The position numbers and the translations under genes are program-made. Of a DNA stretch of 35,920 nucleotides, positions 6,811 through 16,458 are shown piece after piece. This stretch comes from an uncultured Saprospiraceae bacterium (lineage in GTDB: Bacteria > Bacteroidota > Bacteroidia > Chitinophagales > Saprospiraceae). Position 1 is the stretch's first letter; every line of letters begins with the position of its first letter. The stretch lies in assembly GCA_938022935.1 (NCBI GenBank), contig CALIHL010000065.1, positions 1-35,920 on the forward strand. The letters are read 5' to 3'. The notes under the pieces were generated by a model that saw only the letters and a program-made list of their open reading frames with translations, was not told where the DNA came from and did not search any database.

Positions 6811-9381
6811 ATGTCTAAATCAAAGAGTATGCGAGGCGCACTTTTAAGTATATCTATTTGTTCTATTATTCTTCTTTTTTCTAATTGTAAAAATGACACT
6901 ATAACATTAGAAAAGAGCCTTGATGTAGTCTGGAAGATTGATTCTGTATCACTGGACCCTTCGCTTACTCACATCACTCAGACTATAAAAAACAACTCAG
7001 GCAATGCTCTTACTGCGGACAACTGGTCTATAGATTATAATCATATCGGAGGAAGAGTACAGACTTCTTCTATGCCTGCTGACATCACTATTAAAAACCT
7101 AAAAGGTGATTACTTTCGTTTAGCGCCTACATCATCATTTGCATCGTTGACTCCTGGTGCATCTAAGACATTCAAGTATGCAGTCACGGGATTCTTAGAT
7201 AAGATGAGCGAGACTCCAGCGGGCATCTTTGCAGTCATAGACGGATCCCCAGAACAAGTAAACTTAACAGTAGAAGGTGTCAATGATGACACCATGGACC
7301 CAATTGGCCCGACGACCGCTGCTACAAGATTTGTAAAAAACAATCGGTTGTCGATTCTGCCAAAGGATGACCTACTTCCTTTTATACCTAGTCCTTCTTC
7401 CTACCAATACCTTGACGAATCCAAAGTGATTGGAAAGATTGTCAGTGTAACATCCAGTGAAGAACTAAAAAATGAACTCAATTTTCTAAAAGATGGACTT
7501 TCTAAATTAGGCATTAGCATAAAAGAAACAGAGGACAATGCCGATATCACTTTGGCATTAGAAAGAAGTAATGATGGCGCTGAAGAATCATACCTCATGC
7601 GCATCGACAACGACGCTATAGCCATCGTAGCTACTGCAGCTTCTGGCGTATACTACGGCGTCAACTCACTATTACAGTACATCAGTTATGCGTCTATGGA
7701 GCAAGATGATGATCAGCTTACTCTGAGAGGTATCGATGTAACTGACAAACCGAGATTTGATTATCGTGGGATGCATCTTGATGTAGCACGTAACTTTCAT
7801 ACAAAAGAGACAGTCATGAAAGTGATTGATGCGATGGCATACTTTAAGTTGAACAAGTTTCACTTTCACTTGACGGACGATGAAGGATGGAGATTGGAGA
7901 TACCAGGCTTACCAGAACTTACAAATATCGGTGGGCGAAGAGGATATACCGAGGATGAATCAGATATGCTCCTCCCCGCTTATGGATCAGGTCCCCACGT
8001 TGACGATTCTTATGGAAGTGGATACTATACCAAAGCTGACTTTATCGATATCCTTAGATATGCAGACGAACGTCACATCGAGGTCATCTCGGAGGTTGAT
8101 GTACCCGCTCATGCCAGAGCAGCTATTGTCTCTATGCGTGCTCGATATAACAGATTAATGGCAGATGGTGATGAAGAAGGAGCTTTATACTACCGCCTTG
8201 ACGACCCTGATGACCAATCAGAATATGGTTCTGCTCAAAACTGGAGTGATAACGTTATCTGCATCTGTCAAGATGGTGCTTACAACTTTATGGAGAAGGT
8301 GTTTAGCGAGTTAGTCGAGATGTACAAGACTGCAGGTGTTCCTTTGACAACGCTGCATATAGGTAATGACGAACTGCCTTATGGCGCATGGCAGAAGTCA
8401 CCCATCTGTGATGACTTTATAAAAAAGATAGCTACGGTAAGAAGCTCAGATGATCTTCCAGGTTACTTTGCAGAGCGCATGGCAGAGATCACAAAACGAT
8501 ATGATTTAGTGACGGGTGGCTGGGAAGAGATGGCCATAGTGCATAACAAAGATGCACATGATGCCACTCAAATCAACCTCTCGCTTTTGGAAAACAACAT
8601 CCGACTCTATGTCTGGAATGCCATCATCGGTGGTGGTCGCGATGATATGATTTATAAATTAGCTAATGCTGGCTTTCCCGTTGTGATGAGTAACTCTTCA
8701 TCTTTCTATTTTGACATGGCATACGATCGAGATCCAGATGAGATTGGATTGAGCTGGTCTGGATATGCAGATATGGAGAAGGCATACTCAACTGAACCAA
8801 TGAATATATTCTTCGGCTCTCCCACTAAAGGTAACGGCGATCCACTTTCTAAAGACTACTTAGAAAGCAGAGAGCGCATCAACAATACGGGCAGAAAGAA
8901 CTTTCTGGGTATCCAAGCACAACTATGGAGTGAGACGGTACATGATGCTGAGAAATTAGAATATCTAATATTCCCTAAGTTGTTGGGATTTGCCGAAAGG
9001 GCATGGTCTGCTCCAGGCAAATGGACCAACGAGATAACAACTAACCAGATCACTTCCGTCTACAATAATGAATGGAATGTATTTGCCAATACAACGGGTC
9101 AAAAAACGCTACCACTACTAGATCAATTTTATAATTCTGGTATCCAGTACAGAATCCCCGAACCAGGAGCAGTAATCTCGAACAATACACTTATTGCCAA
9201 TAGCGCTTTCCCAGGTCTCAAAATAGAATATCAGATAGGCAACTCCGGGCCAACTAAGGTGTACGATGGTCCTGTTACCCTGCAACCCAATGATCAAGTA
9301 TATCTATGGAGTATAGATCAAAATGGTAGAACAGGTAGAAAAACAACAGCAAAGATCAGCGAAGAGACCATTGCAAATTAA
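6811..9381 (+). CDS. GH20 beta-N-acetylhexosaminidase lipoprotein (exochitobiase-like)
   Basis: The 856-residue protein has a lipoprotein signal (IILLFSNC). It then has the CHB_HEX-type N-terminal beta domain (VVWKIDSVSLDPSLTHITQTIKN, from about residue 34), a GH20b domain (about 185-305) and the GH20 barrel. The barrel shows FDYRGMHLDVARNFH and KFHFHLTDDEGWRLEIPGL; the catalytic Asp520-Glu521 pair sits in HIGNDELPYGAW. In that motif Asn replaces the second Gly of the usual HIGGDE. The C-terminal about 80 residues resemble the CHB_HEX_C domain (PNDQVYLWSIDQNGRTGR). It should release terminal GlcNAc or GalNAc from chitooligosaccharides or glycoconjugates at the cell surface or in the periplasm. 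Its partner in the putative operon is the RidA-like lipoprotein. Confidence 0.93.
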   Translation: MSKSKSMRGALLSISICSIILLFSNCKNDTITLEKSLDVVWKIDSVSLDPSLTHITQTIKNNSGNALTADNWSIDYNHIGGRVQTSSMPADITIKNLKGDYFRLAPTSSFASLTPGASKTFKYAVTGFLDKMSETPAGIFAVIDGSPEQVNLTVEGVNDDTMDPIGPTTAATRFVKNNRLSILPKDDLLPFIPSPSSYQYLDESKVIGKIVSVTSSEELKNELNFLKDGLSKLGISIKETEDNADITLALERSNDGAEESYLMRIDNDAIAIVATAASGVYYGVNSLLQYISYASMEQDDDQLTLRGIDVTDKPRFDYRGMHLDVARNFHTKETVMKVIDAMAYFKLNKFHFHLTDDEGWRLEIPGLPELTNIGGRRGYTEDESDMLLPAYGSGPHVDDSYGSGYYTKADFIDILRYADERHIEVISEVDVPAHARAAIVSMRARYNRLMADGDEEGALYYRLDDPDDQSEYGSAQNWSDNVICICQDGAYNFMEKVFSELVEMYKTAGVPLTTLHIGNDELPYGAWQKSPICDDFIKKIATVRSSDDLPGYFAERMAEITKRYDLVTGGWEEMAIVHNKDAHDATQINLSLLENNIRLYVWNAIIGGGRDDMIYKLANAGFPVVMSNSSSFYFDMAYDRDPDEIGLSWSGYADMEKAYSTEPMNIFFGSPTKGNGDPLSKDYLESRERINNTGRKNFLGIQAQLWSETVHDAEKLEYLIFPKLLGFAERAWSAPGKWTNEITTNQITSVYNNEWNVFANTTGQKTLPLLDQFYNSGIQYRIPEPGAVISNNTLIANSAFPGLKIEYQIGNSGPTKVYDGPVTLQPNDQVYLWSIDQNGRTGRKTTAKISEETIAN

Positions 9382-9413
9382 CCAATTGCTCTTCGCAAAT
9401 ATCTACAATTGAA

Positions 9414-9430
9414 AGGAGCCTATTGCTCCT
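9414..9430. terminator. Short hairpin between convergent genes
   Basis: The arms AGGAGC and GCTCCT with a 5-base loop lie between the GH20 stop and the stop of the convergent propeller gene, overlapping the latter's stop codon. The pyrimidine-rich tail is weak on either strand, so terminator function is tentative. Confidence 0.3.
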
Positions 9431-12400
9431 CTTCTAACACTCTTCCAGGTGTATAGGGAGCACCAGCGGACTTTAATAGCTCTTCCATCTTTGTTATATC
9501 GACGGTGTACAACTGCTTGATTGCTTCTTGGATAGGAGTAAACTCCTTCTTAGCAATCTGATAGCTATCCATGTGGGTCTTAGTCGGTGCCGACGTACTG
9601 TTCTTTTGTTCGTAGTTGATAGCGCCCATGCGTTGTCTTGGCGTTGGAGGCTGATCGATGTCAAGCCTGCGTTTGAGGCGATCACCGTTCATCGTAAGGT
9701 TTACATCTTTCATTTTGCGCTCTAATGCTTGAAGTGGCGAGATCAACTCTTCCATAGGAGCTTCAGCCTTCTTGATAGCTTCCTTCATGTGCTTTATTTT
9801 ATTATTCATCTCTGACATCATCTGCGCTGCTGCCCTGATATCTGCTACAAGAATCTGCACTTCTTTTTGGAAAGCGACTTTAGCAGCTTTGTTAACAGCA
9901 GGAAGCACTGTGTTATTCAGTGGGCTTACACTAAAGGTGACGGGCTCATGGATCTGCTCAATGGCACCATCTTTTACTATACTCATCTCAACCGTGTATT
10001 TGCCTGGAGCGACAAGAGTCCCATCATTACTTCCGGCAAACGGATTATAAAATGAAGGCTTTCTAAAGCTAATTTCATTTTTAGAATTGTAGCGGAGATT
10101 CCATGAGAAACGTTGTAGGCCAGAAGATGGTTTTTTGAATATCTTCTTTACAACTTGGCCCGTTCTATCTTTTATAGTGAATAGTAATTGGTCATTGACT
10201 TCATCTTGTTCTGCGCGCAACTCATCGTACGTCGGATAAGTGGCATCTCCACCTTTTTTGATAGCTGCTTGCTCAGACTTCTTTCGAATATCTTTCATGC
10301 TTTTATAATCATCATTATAATTATAAGTGATCATAGCGACTGGACCAAGGTTATCTGCAGTGTAGTAGTTGTCCCCTTGAAAAGACTTGCCAGGCAAACC
10401 TAATGGGACACTTTCTTCCCACATCAGTGCATCGCGTATCGGATATATGGTTGCTAACGCCGTAGGCGCGCTATTTTCAATAGTGCGAAGTGCACTATAG
10501 TCATCCATCACATAGAAACCTCTTCCAAAAGTGCCCAATACTAAATCGTTCTCCCTTTGTTGGATCGCAATATCTCTAACTGCGATGGTCGGCAGCCCAG
10601 CTCCTAACTTCTTCCATCGTTCCCCTCCATTAGGGGAAAAGAAAACACCAAACTCCGTCCCACAAAAAATCAAATCAGACTTAACATGGTCTTCTTCTAT
10701 CGCATAGACACTTCCTCTATCAGGTAGGTTATTGGATATGTTAGTCCATGACACTCCCTTGTTCGTTGACTTAAAGATGTAAGGCTTGAAGTCCCCGTAT
10801 TTGTGATGATTAAAAGCGGCATATATGACATTAGCATCATGCTGCGACAAGTAGATATTATTGACATATGACTGCCTCGGAGCGCCAGGAATATTAGAAA
10901 CTTTACGCCATGATTGTCCCCCATCTTCACTCAGCTGTATCAATCCGTCATCTGTTCCGATGGCAATAAAGTTTTCATCTAATGGCGATTCTGACAGCGC
11001 TACTATAGTCCCGTACTGAGAAGTCGAGCCATTCTTGGCGACAGCATCTATACTTACGATTCGATCGTAAACTTTCAATTGGTTACGATCTATCTGCGCA
11101 GACAGATCATCACTGATCACATCCCAAGAGTGACCATAGTCGTCAGAGCGAAATACCTTATTCGCTGCAAAATATAACCTCCCAGACTTATGCTTACTTA
11201 CAGCGAGCGGTGCATCCCAATTCCACCGGTATGCATCTTCACCTTCACGTTCTTTAGGTTGTATACCCAGTTCTTCTCCACTTTTGCGATCGTACCTGAC
11301 AAGTACGCCATACTGAGATTGAGCATATACAATGTCTGGATTTTCTTGATCTACTTGAGATTCAAATCCATCGCCGCCATGAGTGATGAACCAATCAGCA
11401 TTGGTGATGCCATGTGCAGTATTGACTCTTGAAGGACCACCCAGACTAAAGTTATCTTGTGTCCCACCATAGATATTATAAAATGGTTCTTCATTGTCGA
11501 GTGCCACTTTATAAAATTGTGTGATCGGAAGATTAGCTTTAAAATCCCAAGTCTTCCCATTATCAAAAGTCTCATAGATACCACCATCACAACCGACAAG
11601 CAAATGCTTGTTGTTACTTGGATCTATCCAGATGCTATGGTTATCTACGTGTTTATAATCTTCGCCTACTAACTTGAATGTCTTACCACCATCACGACTA
11701 ACATGCATCCAAGTATCCATAGAGTAGATCACATCTTCATCTACTGGATCTGCCGTGATCTCTTGATAGTAGTTACCACTGGTAGCATGACTGCTTTGCT
11801 TTTTCCAACTTGCACCTTTATTAGTTGACATATAAAATCCACCTTTCCCTTCTGCAGCTTCTACAATTGCAAAAATCTTATCAGGGTTAACCGGTGATAT
11901 AGCCAATCCGATCCTACCGATCTCAGTAGTCGGTAGTCCTTTATTGATCTTCTTCCATGTCGCACCTCCATCTGTAGATCTGTGCATCCCAGATCCTGGC
12001 CCACCACCAACATAGGTAAAGACATGTCTTCTTCTTTGATATGCCGATGCGTATAACACCTCAGGGTCACGCGGGTCCATGACAATATCATTTACGCCAG
12101 TGTGCTCATTTATGGTTAGAACAGCTTCCCAAGTACTTCCTCCATCTATAGATTTATAAACACCTCTATCTCCACCTTTGCTCCATAGTGGACCTATCGC
12201 CGCGACAAAGATCACGTCCGAATCTTCTGGATGAACGATGATCTTACCAATGTGCTCAGACTTCTTGAGTCCCATGTGTTGCCAAGATGCACCGCCATCT
12301 TCCGACTTGTAGATGCCATCTCCATAGGCAACAGATCTCTGATTATTGTTTTCTCCAGTGCCGATCCAGATGACATCACTGTTGTTAGGATCCATAGTCA

Positions 12401-12722
12401 CGCAACCGATAGAGTAAGAGCCTTGACTGTCAAAGATTGGTTGATATGTTAAGCCATTGTTAGTTGTCTTCCATACACCACCAGAAGAGGTAGCAACATA
12501 ATATTCATATGGGTTATCAGGATTGACGGCTATATCGGAGATCCGGCCAGAGGTTATTGCGGGCCCGACATTACGCCATTTGAGGCCACCAAGCTTCATG
12601 GTATCTAAAGCTTCTTTAACTACTGTTACTTCTTGCTTGTCTTTGTTCTTTTTCTTTTTCTGTGCTTGAAGCGGAGAGAAGGCGATCAGTGTGCAGAGCA
12701 AGAATAAAATGATTTGTTTCAT
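9420..12722 (-). CDS. Secreted VPS10/sortilin-like BNR propeller protein
   Basis: The 1100-residue protein has a signal peptide (MKQIILFLLCTLIAFSPLQAQ), then a Lys-rich stretch. Two large propeller-like regions follow, with many Asp-box/BNR motifs of the S-x-D-G-G-x-S/T-W type (YKSEDGGASWQHM, YKSIDGGSTWEAV, HRSTDGGATWKKI, FKSTNKGVSWTNI). The opening LGGLKWRNVGPAITSGRISDIAVNP is typical of the 'glycosyl hydrolase/sortilin' family common in Bacteroidota and Gemmatimonadota. The last about 300 residues hold beta-sandwich and helical segments with no motif I can name. Despite the database label, no glycosidase activity is evident. The role is unknown; surface binding or a link to secreted proteolysis is possible. 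No sorting tail is seen. Confidence 0.85.
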   Translation of the reverse strand: MKQIILFLLCTLIAFSPLQAQKKKKNKDKQEVTVVKEALDTMKLGGLKWRNVGPAITSGRISDIAVNPDNPYEYYVATSSGGVWKTTNNGLTYQPIFDSQGSYSIGCVTMDPNNSDVIWIGTGENNNQRSVAYGDGIYKSEDGGASWQHMGLKKSEHIGKIIVHPEDSDVIFVAAIGPLWSKGGDRGVYKSIDGGSTWEAVLTINEHTGVNDIVMDPRDPEVLYASAYQRRRHVFTYVGGGPGSGMHRSTDGGATWKKINKGLPTTEIGRIGLAISPVNPDKIFAIVEAAEGKGGFYMSTNKGASWKKQSSHATSGNYYQEITADPVDEDVIYSMDTWMHVSRDGGKTFKLVGEDYKHVDNHSIWIDPSNNKHLLVGCDGGIYETFDNGKTWDFKANLPITQFYKVALDNEEPFYNIYGGTQDNFSLGGPSRVNTAHGITNADWFITHGGDGFESQVDQENPDIVYAQSQYGVLVRYDRKSGEELGIQPKEREGEDAYRWNWDAPLAVSKHKSGRLYFAANKVFRSDDYGHSWDVISDDLSAQIDRNQLKVYDRIVSIDAVAKNGSTSQYGTIVALSESPLDENFIAIGTDDGLIQLSEDGGQSWRKVSNIPGAPRQSYVNNIYLSQHDANVIYAAFNHHKYGDFKPYIFKSTNKGVSWTNISNNLPDRGSVYAIEEDHVKSDLIFCGTEFGVFFSPNGGERWKKLGAGLPTIAVRDIAIQQRENDLVLGTFGRGFYVMDDYSALRTIENSAPTALATIYPIRDALMWEESVPLGLPGKSFQGDNYYTADNLGPVAMITYNYNDDYKSMKDIRKKSEQAAIKKGGDATYPTYDELRAEQDEVNDQLLFTIKDRTGQVVKKIFKKPSSGLQRFSWNLRYNSKNEISFRKPSFYNPFAGSNDGTLVAPGKYTVEMSIVKDGAIEQIHEPVTFSVSPLNNTVLPAVNKAAKVAFQKEVQILVADIRAAAQMMSEMNNKIKHMKEAIKKAEAPMEELISPLQALERKMKDVNLTMNGDRLKRRLDIDQPPTPRQRMGAINYEQKNSTSAPTKTHMDSYQIAKKEFTPIQEAIKQLYTVDITKMEELLKSAGAPYTPGRVLEEEQ

Positions 12723-12964
12723 ATCATAAGGTTAGACTCTAAACTTAGATAAATTTTGGAATTTGAGAAGGCTTTGGAGTAGATGAAGCTTAGTTTTTCT
12801 TTTCAAATCATAAGCTGAATACAACCAATTTTCACAAACTATCAAGTTTAGCCAATTGTAAATAGTCTTATCATATGCTTAGAAGCACAAAAGAAAAATT
12901 ATAGATAGTCTAATACTGCAGATATAAATCTCATCCTTTTGTCTTCGCTTTGCGCAAATCCTTC
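12723..12964. other. Intergenic region upstream of the propeller gene
   Basis: About 240 AT-rich bases hold the promoter region of the minus-strand propeller gene and the 3' flank of the peroxidase gene. On the minus strand TAAGTTTA, one mismatch from TAnnTTTG, lies about 25 bases before the start codon, but no clear -33 box accompanies it. No gene or terminator was recognised. Confidence 0.3.
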
Positions 12965-14605
12965 TTAATCCAGAGACTTAATTACTTTAAAAACATAAGA
13001 GCGGTCGTCGCTCTTAGACTTTAACTTTAAGAAGTACATACCTGGAGTCAGATTATTGAGAATGATAGGCAATCCGCTTTGATAGGTGATTGACTTAGAG
13101 TTGACAGTTTGCCCTAATTGATTTGTCACTATCAGCTGATAATCTCCACTTTTTAAGTTTTTAAACTTAACATTATCCATAAAAGGATTTGGATAAAGAG
13201 TGATGTCGTGTTTAAGATGATCATCAGTTGACGTTGTGACACATGCTTCATTTGTACTTTCAAGAACTGTCAAAGTAAGTCTCCTGATTGTATCGCATGC
13301 AGACTCAGAGACAATCCTATCCTCGTATAATCCACTTTGGTTATAGCCAAATACTTGTTCTCCAGAACAGATGGTCTCGGAGATATCAATAATCGCCTCA
13401 GTACAGCTACTTTGTGCACGCACCCTCAGTTGGCCATTATCATCAAAGGGATTAGACCATTTTTCATTTGTAAAAATATCTCTCCCTGTGAGCGTCTTCA
13501 TAAAAGCTACAATCGCATCTTTCTTTTCTTGACCCAGTTGTAGATTAATGGATCCATCATCATCTGGAAACAGTAATCCACTTAAGTTAGTATTAGCAGG
13601 GTTAAATGGTATGCTATCATAATGATCCATGACATCTTCGAGCGTAGCAAGACTACCATCATGCATAAAGGGACCAAGGGGAGAGCCGTCTGGTTTGACG
13701 AGATTGCGTAATGATGGACTTCGTTCTATCGTAAGGTCGATTGCCTCAGCATCTCCAGCTACTCCTGTTATTCCGTTATTATCTGAAAGATGAAGCAAGC
13801 CAAATCCAGGCACCTTATGGCAAACACCACAGAAAGCTCCAGACTGCTCTGGTAAGACATCTCTCAATAAGGACGAAGCAAAAAAGAGTCGCTTACCTTC
13901 ATTTTCAATATCTGTGAAATTAGAAAACACTTCAACCTCACTCGAAACTTTAGAAAAGCCCTCGTCAAACTTAGAATCAAAAGATATTATACTTCTTATA
14001 AAATGTGCAAGCGCGACTTGCATTCTACTTTCTGTGATCTCCGCATCCCCATATGCCTTCTCAAATAGTGGTTCGTAATAGTCCAAGGTGCGCATACGAT
14101 TCATCAAAGAATCAAAACCAGGTCGACCTTCGGTATCACTAAAACCCATCTCTATATCATTCTTAAATGGTTGGGTTACTGTACGCTCCAAGCCATTGCC
14201 TCTTTTATCCCAAAAACGTAAATGATCAAATGAAAAGCCAACATTGACAAGGCGCATAGCATGCCGCTCAGTTAATCGCCCATCAAAACCTCTACTGACT
14301 ACACTTGAATCCCCAAATGCATTTTCTTGTTGATGGCAACTTGCACATGCAGTTGAACCATTTAGTGAAAGCTGCTTATCATAAAATAAAACACGCCCAA
14401 GCGTCGCCGTCTCATCTCTAATCGGATTGTCCTTATTAAAATTAAAAATGGCTTTTTCTGGTATTTCCTGATTGGCGTAATTAAAAAGATCATCAAGATC
14501 TATCAAACCTTTTTCATTGTTCAAAAGAGCAGACTCTTCGAAGGATGCGCTTAACGCAATCACAACGATCCAAGCCAAAATCAACAATGAAAATATGTAC
14601 TTCAT
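12965..14605 (-). CDS. Di-haem cytochrome c peroxidase/MauG-like protein with T9SS sorting tail
   Basis: The 546-residue protein starts with a signal peptide (MKYIFSLLILAWIVVIALSA). Two haem-attachment sites are visible: CASCH at 87-91 and CGVCH at 259-263, spaced as in bacterial cytochrome c peroxidase/MauG proteins. Other family features are the LGRVLFYDKQLS lead-in, AFGD, a TERHAMRLVN segment and FMHDGSLATLEDVMDHY. Residues about 470-546 form a type IX secretion type-A sorting domain (LYPNPFMDNVKF, then PGMYFLKLKS and YVFKVIKSLD). It is thus probably a surface or secreted redox enzyme, not a soluble periplasmic one. Between catalytic part and tail lies a Cys-containing segment (about 395-455). 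Confidence 0.92.
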   Translation of the reverse strand: MKYIFSLLILAWIVVIALSASFEESALLNNEKGLIDLDDLFNYANQEIPEKAIFNFNKDNPIRDETATLGRVLFYDKQLSLNGSTACASCHQQENAFGDSSVVSRGFDGRLTERHAMRLVNVGFSFDHLRFWDKRGNGLERTVTQPFKNDIEMGFSDTEGRPGFDSLMNRMRTLDYYEPLFEKAYGDAEITESRMQVALAHFIRSIISFDSKFDEGFSKVSSEVEVFSNFTDIENEGKRLFFASSLLRDVLPEQSGAFCGVCHKVPGFGLLHLSDNNGITGVAGDAEAIDLTIERSPSLRNLVKPDGSPLGPFMHDGSLATLEDVMDHYDSIPFNPANTNLSGLLFPDDDGSINLQLGQEKKDAIVAFMKTLTGRDIFTNEKWSNPFDDNGQLRVRAQSSCTEAIIDISETICSGEQVFGYNQSGLYEDRIVSESACDTIRRLTLTVLESTNEACVTTSTDDHLKHDITLYPNPFMDNVKFKNLKSGDYQLIVTNQLGQTVNSKSITYQSGLPIILNNLTPGMYFLKLKSKSDDRSYVFKVIKSLD

Positions 14606-14765
14606 AGATAAAGTAATGTCTTATAGAAAGGATACCGAGCATCAGTCCTCCTATTATTAAAACCCCTAGGGAAGCCAAACGCTGCAATAAAAGGGGACTA
14701 TTTTCAAAAAACACGAAGGCCACTATATAACAACCACAGATCATCAAACACATCCATACAACCAA
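14606..14765 (-). CDS. Possible small two-helix membrane protein
   Basis: A minus-strand frame opens with ATG at 14765, 29 bases after the stop of the GNAT gene. It shows two hydrophobic stretches (MCLMICGCYIVAFVFF and LGVLIIGGLMLGILSI). It stays open to 14514 and so overlaps the first 92 bases of the peroxidase gene in another frame; I list only the non-overlapping part. The peroxidase start is well supported by its signal peptide, so either this is a genuine overlapping small gene or a chance frame. No family is recognised. Confidence 0.3.
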
Positions 14766-14794
14766 GACACTGATTATCAGAATATTACAGCTCC

Positions 14795-15247
14795 CTATAC
14801 TATTTTTTTAGCCATCTCCATATCATAAAGATCAATCCCTTCTGCCCAATAATCCTTCTCAGTCCTTATTAAAAGAAAACCCATTTTTTCAAAAAACTGG
14901 AAAGCAGTCTGAGAAGTTCTTGCTTTGAAGACCTTGATTCTATTATCTTTCTTTAGGATCGTCAAGCAGTGATCAACTGCTACCCTCCCCAACCCTTGCC
15001 CTGTAAAATCAGGATGCATAAATATCCAAGTGATGCTTCCCGATAAGTCCTTCTCAACAACACAACCTACGCCACCTACGATCACACCATCCACTTCTAT
15101 ACTATAATAAGTTTCCGGGAGCTTATCCAAGTACTCCTCAAGATCAATTACTTCTTTTCGAGCAAAGTGTTTGGGAACATTAAGCATGAAGATCTCGACC
15201 AGTCTTGATCGATCTTTTGGCTTATATGATCTTATAATGAGGGACAT
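14795..15247 (-). CDS. GNAT family N-acetyltransferase
   Basis: The 150-residue protein has the GNAT layout: MSLIIRSYKPKDRSRLVEIF start, central VGGVGCVVEKDLSGSITWIFMHPDFTGQGLGR with the acetyl-CoA pyrophosphate-binding GQGLGR (83-88), and the terminal FQFFEKMGFLLIRTEKDYW. Substrate cannot be told. It lies just downstream (9 bp) of the DUF3037 gene and is likely co-transcribed with the HipA-like kinase and DUF3037 genes. It may be unrelated to them functionally, although GNAT proteins also occur as toxins; the motif set here is that of an ordinary small-molecule or protein acetyltransferase. Confidence 0.85.
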   Translation of the reverse strand: MSLIIRSYKPKDRSRLVEIFMLNVPKHFARKEVIDLEEYLDKLPETYYSIEVDGVIVGGVGCVVEKDLSGSITWIFMHPDFTGQGLGRVAVDHCLTILKKDNRIKVFKARTSQTAFQFFEKMGFLLIRTEKDYWAEGIDLYDMEMAKKIV

Positions 15248-15256
15248 GATTCTACT

Positions 15257-15643
15257 CTACTGAATGACTAATTGTTTAAACAATAGATCCAACATCGCTT
15301 TAGGATCAGAGCACTGGCCTGGATGGACTTTAGAGCTTTGTATAATTGTACTTCTATTAGCTGTTAGCCATCTGAATCTTAGGTGCATCTCAAGCTTTCC
15401 AATTGGCCCACTTTCATTTGTACCTTTACAAACCAGATCCCAAGCGTCGAGATATCCCTTGATCATATCAACATCCAACTCTTTAGAAAAACCAAGTAGC
15501 CGCTCTTCATCCAGAAGAACTTTCATATCAAGGAAGTTCTTGCGTTTAGAATAGAGGATCACTCCCACATTTAGAAACTCCTCCCGCTCTACTTTGGGCA
15601 GCACCCTGATGACCGCATATTCATATACTTCAGTTTTGGACAT
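15257..15643 (-). CDS. DUF3037 family protein, partner of HipA-like kinase
   Basis: The 128-residue protein (start at ATG 15643; an ATG two codons upstream is possible) matches DUF3037. It has YEYAVIRVLPKVEREEFLNVGVILYS, then LDMKVLLDEERL, and ends LLFKQLV. Its 5' end overlaps the 3' end of the HipA-like kinase gene by 14 bases, indicating translational coupling. DUF3037 genes are commonly found next to HipA_2-type kinases, so the two probably act together. It has no catalytic motif that I recognise and may be a regulator, adaptor or substrate of the kinase. It is cytosolic, with no signal peptide. Confidence 0.82.
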   Translation of the reverse strand: MSKTEVYEYAVIRVLPKVEREEFLNVGVILYSKRKNFLDMKVLLDEERLLGFSKELDVDMIKGYLDAWDLVCKGTNESGPIGKLEMHLRFRWLTANRSTIIQSSKVHPGQCSDPKAMLDLLFKQLVIQ

Positions 15644-16412
15644 CAGCAATTTCTTTAGCGATCAGATCAATGTTAGCGATCCGTACATTTAAAAACTCTA
15701 TATAAGCTTTTCTCTTTTCATCCGATGAAAGAGATGTTGATTCATCCACCAACCAATCTTCAGGGATAAGCGAGACGATATATTCAATCAATGCGGGTTC
15801 AAGTACTTTTTTCAGTTCAGCTACAGCAGCTTCAGGCTCTGTTGCTCGCTCTAACAAGACATGATCCTTGATCATAGGAAATGACTTGTACTCATACCCT
15901 TTCCAATTATTCCAATTGTGATGAAAGTATAGACTGGCACCATGATCAATCAACCATAGTTCTTTATTCCAATTGAGCAAATTGGTATTCTTAGCCGTGC
16001 GATCAATATTGGTGATTAAACTATCCAAGAGAACCACCTTGGATGAAGACAACGGATCTGCTATCGAAACCAAGGGATCAAAAGTAATAGCGCTTGATAA
16101 AAAGTGAAGTCCCAAATTGAGGCCCACACTGAACTTTAGAAGGTCCTGTATCTCCTCATCTCCTTCGGTCTGGCCAAATGTATCATCCAAGTGCATAAAC
16201 ACTAACTCGGGCATGTTGAGCCCTATCGCTCTGGCCAACTCTCCTCCTATCAACTCTGCTATCAATGCTTTTGTACCCTGCCCAGCGCCTCTAAACTTGA
16301 GCACATACTGAAAGTTATCACTACCTAAGACAATGGCTGGCAGAGATCCTCCTTCTCTTAGAGGTTGTCTATACTGTACCACATCAACTGTCCGTATCTC
16401 CACTTGATTCAT
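15630..16412 (-). CDS. HipA-like kinase (HipA_2 type)
   Basis: I use the ATG at 16412 (260 residues): it begins MNQVEIRTVDV, whereas the upstream extension to 16493 reads poorly and runs into the neighbouring ATPase gene. Kinase features are Lys39 (YVLKFRG), a glycine-bearing SLPAIVLG loop, the catalytic-loop motif NIDRTAKN (Asp137, Asn142) and the metal-binding LIDHG (Asp156). It lacks the N-terminal HipA_N part seen in true HipA toxins. The gene is coupled to DUF3037. The pair could be a toxin-antitoxin-like or signalling module, although no HipB-like DNA-binding partner is present. Confidence 0.82.
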   Translation of the reverse strand: MNQVEIRTVDVVQYRQPLREGGSLPAIVLGSDNFQYVLKFRGAGQGTKALIAELIGGELARAIGLNMPELVFMHLDDTFGQTEGDEEIQDLLKFSVGLNLGLHFLSSAITFDPLVSIADPLSSSKVVLLDSLITNIDRTAKNTNLLNWNKELWLIDHGASLYFHHNWNNWKGYEYKSFPMIKDHVLLERATEPEAAVAELKKVLEPALIEYIVSLIPEDWLVDESTSLSSDEKRKAYIEFLNVRIANIDLIAKEIADVQN

Positions 16413-16458
16413 GGGGTGCAAGATAAAGGAAAAATGGGCTGAGATATTGATCTTAGGT

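Noticed and set aside
9420-12722. Calling the propeller protein a glycosyl hydrolase
   Set aside because: The BNR/Asp-box repeats are structural; no catalytic residues of a sialidase or other glycosidase could be identified.
14514-14605. Extension of the small two-helix frame into the peroxidase gene
   Set aside because: The peroxidase reading frame with its signal peptide and haem motifs is far better supported over these bases.
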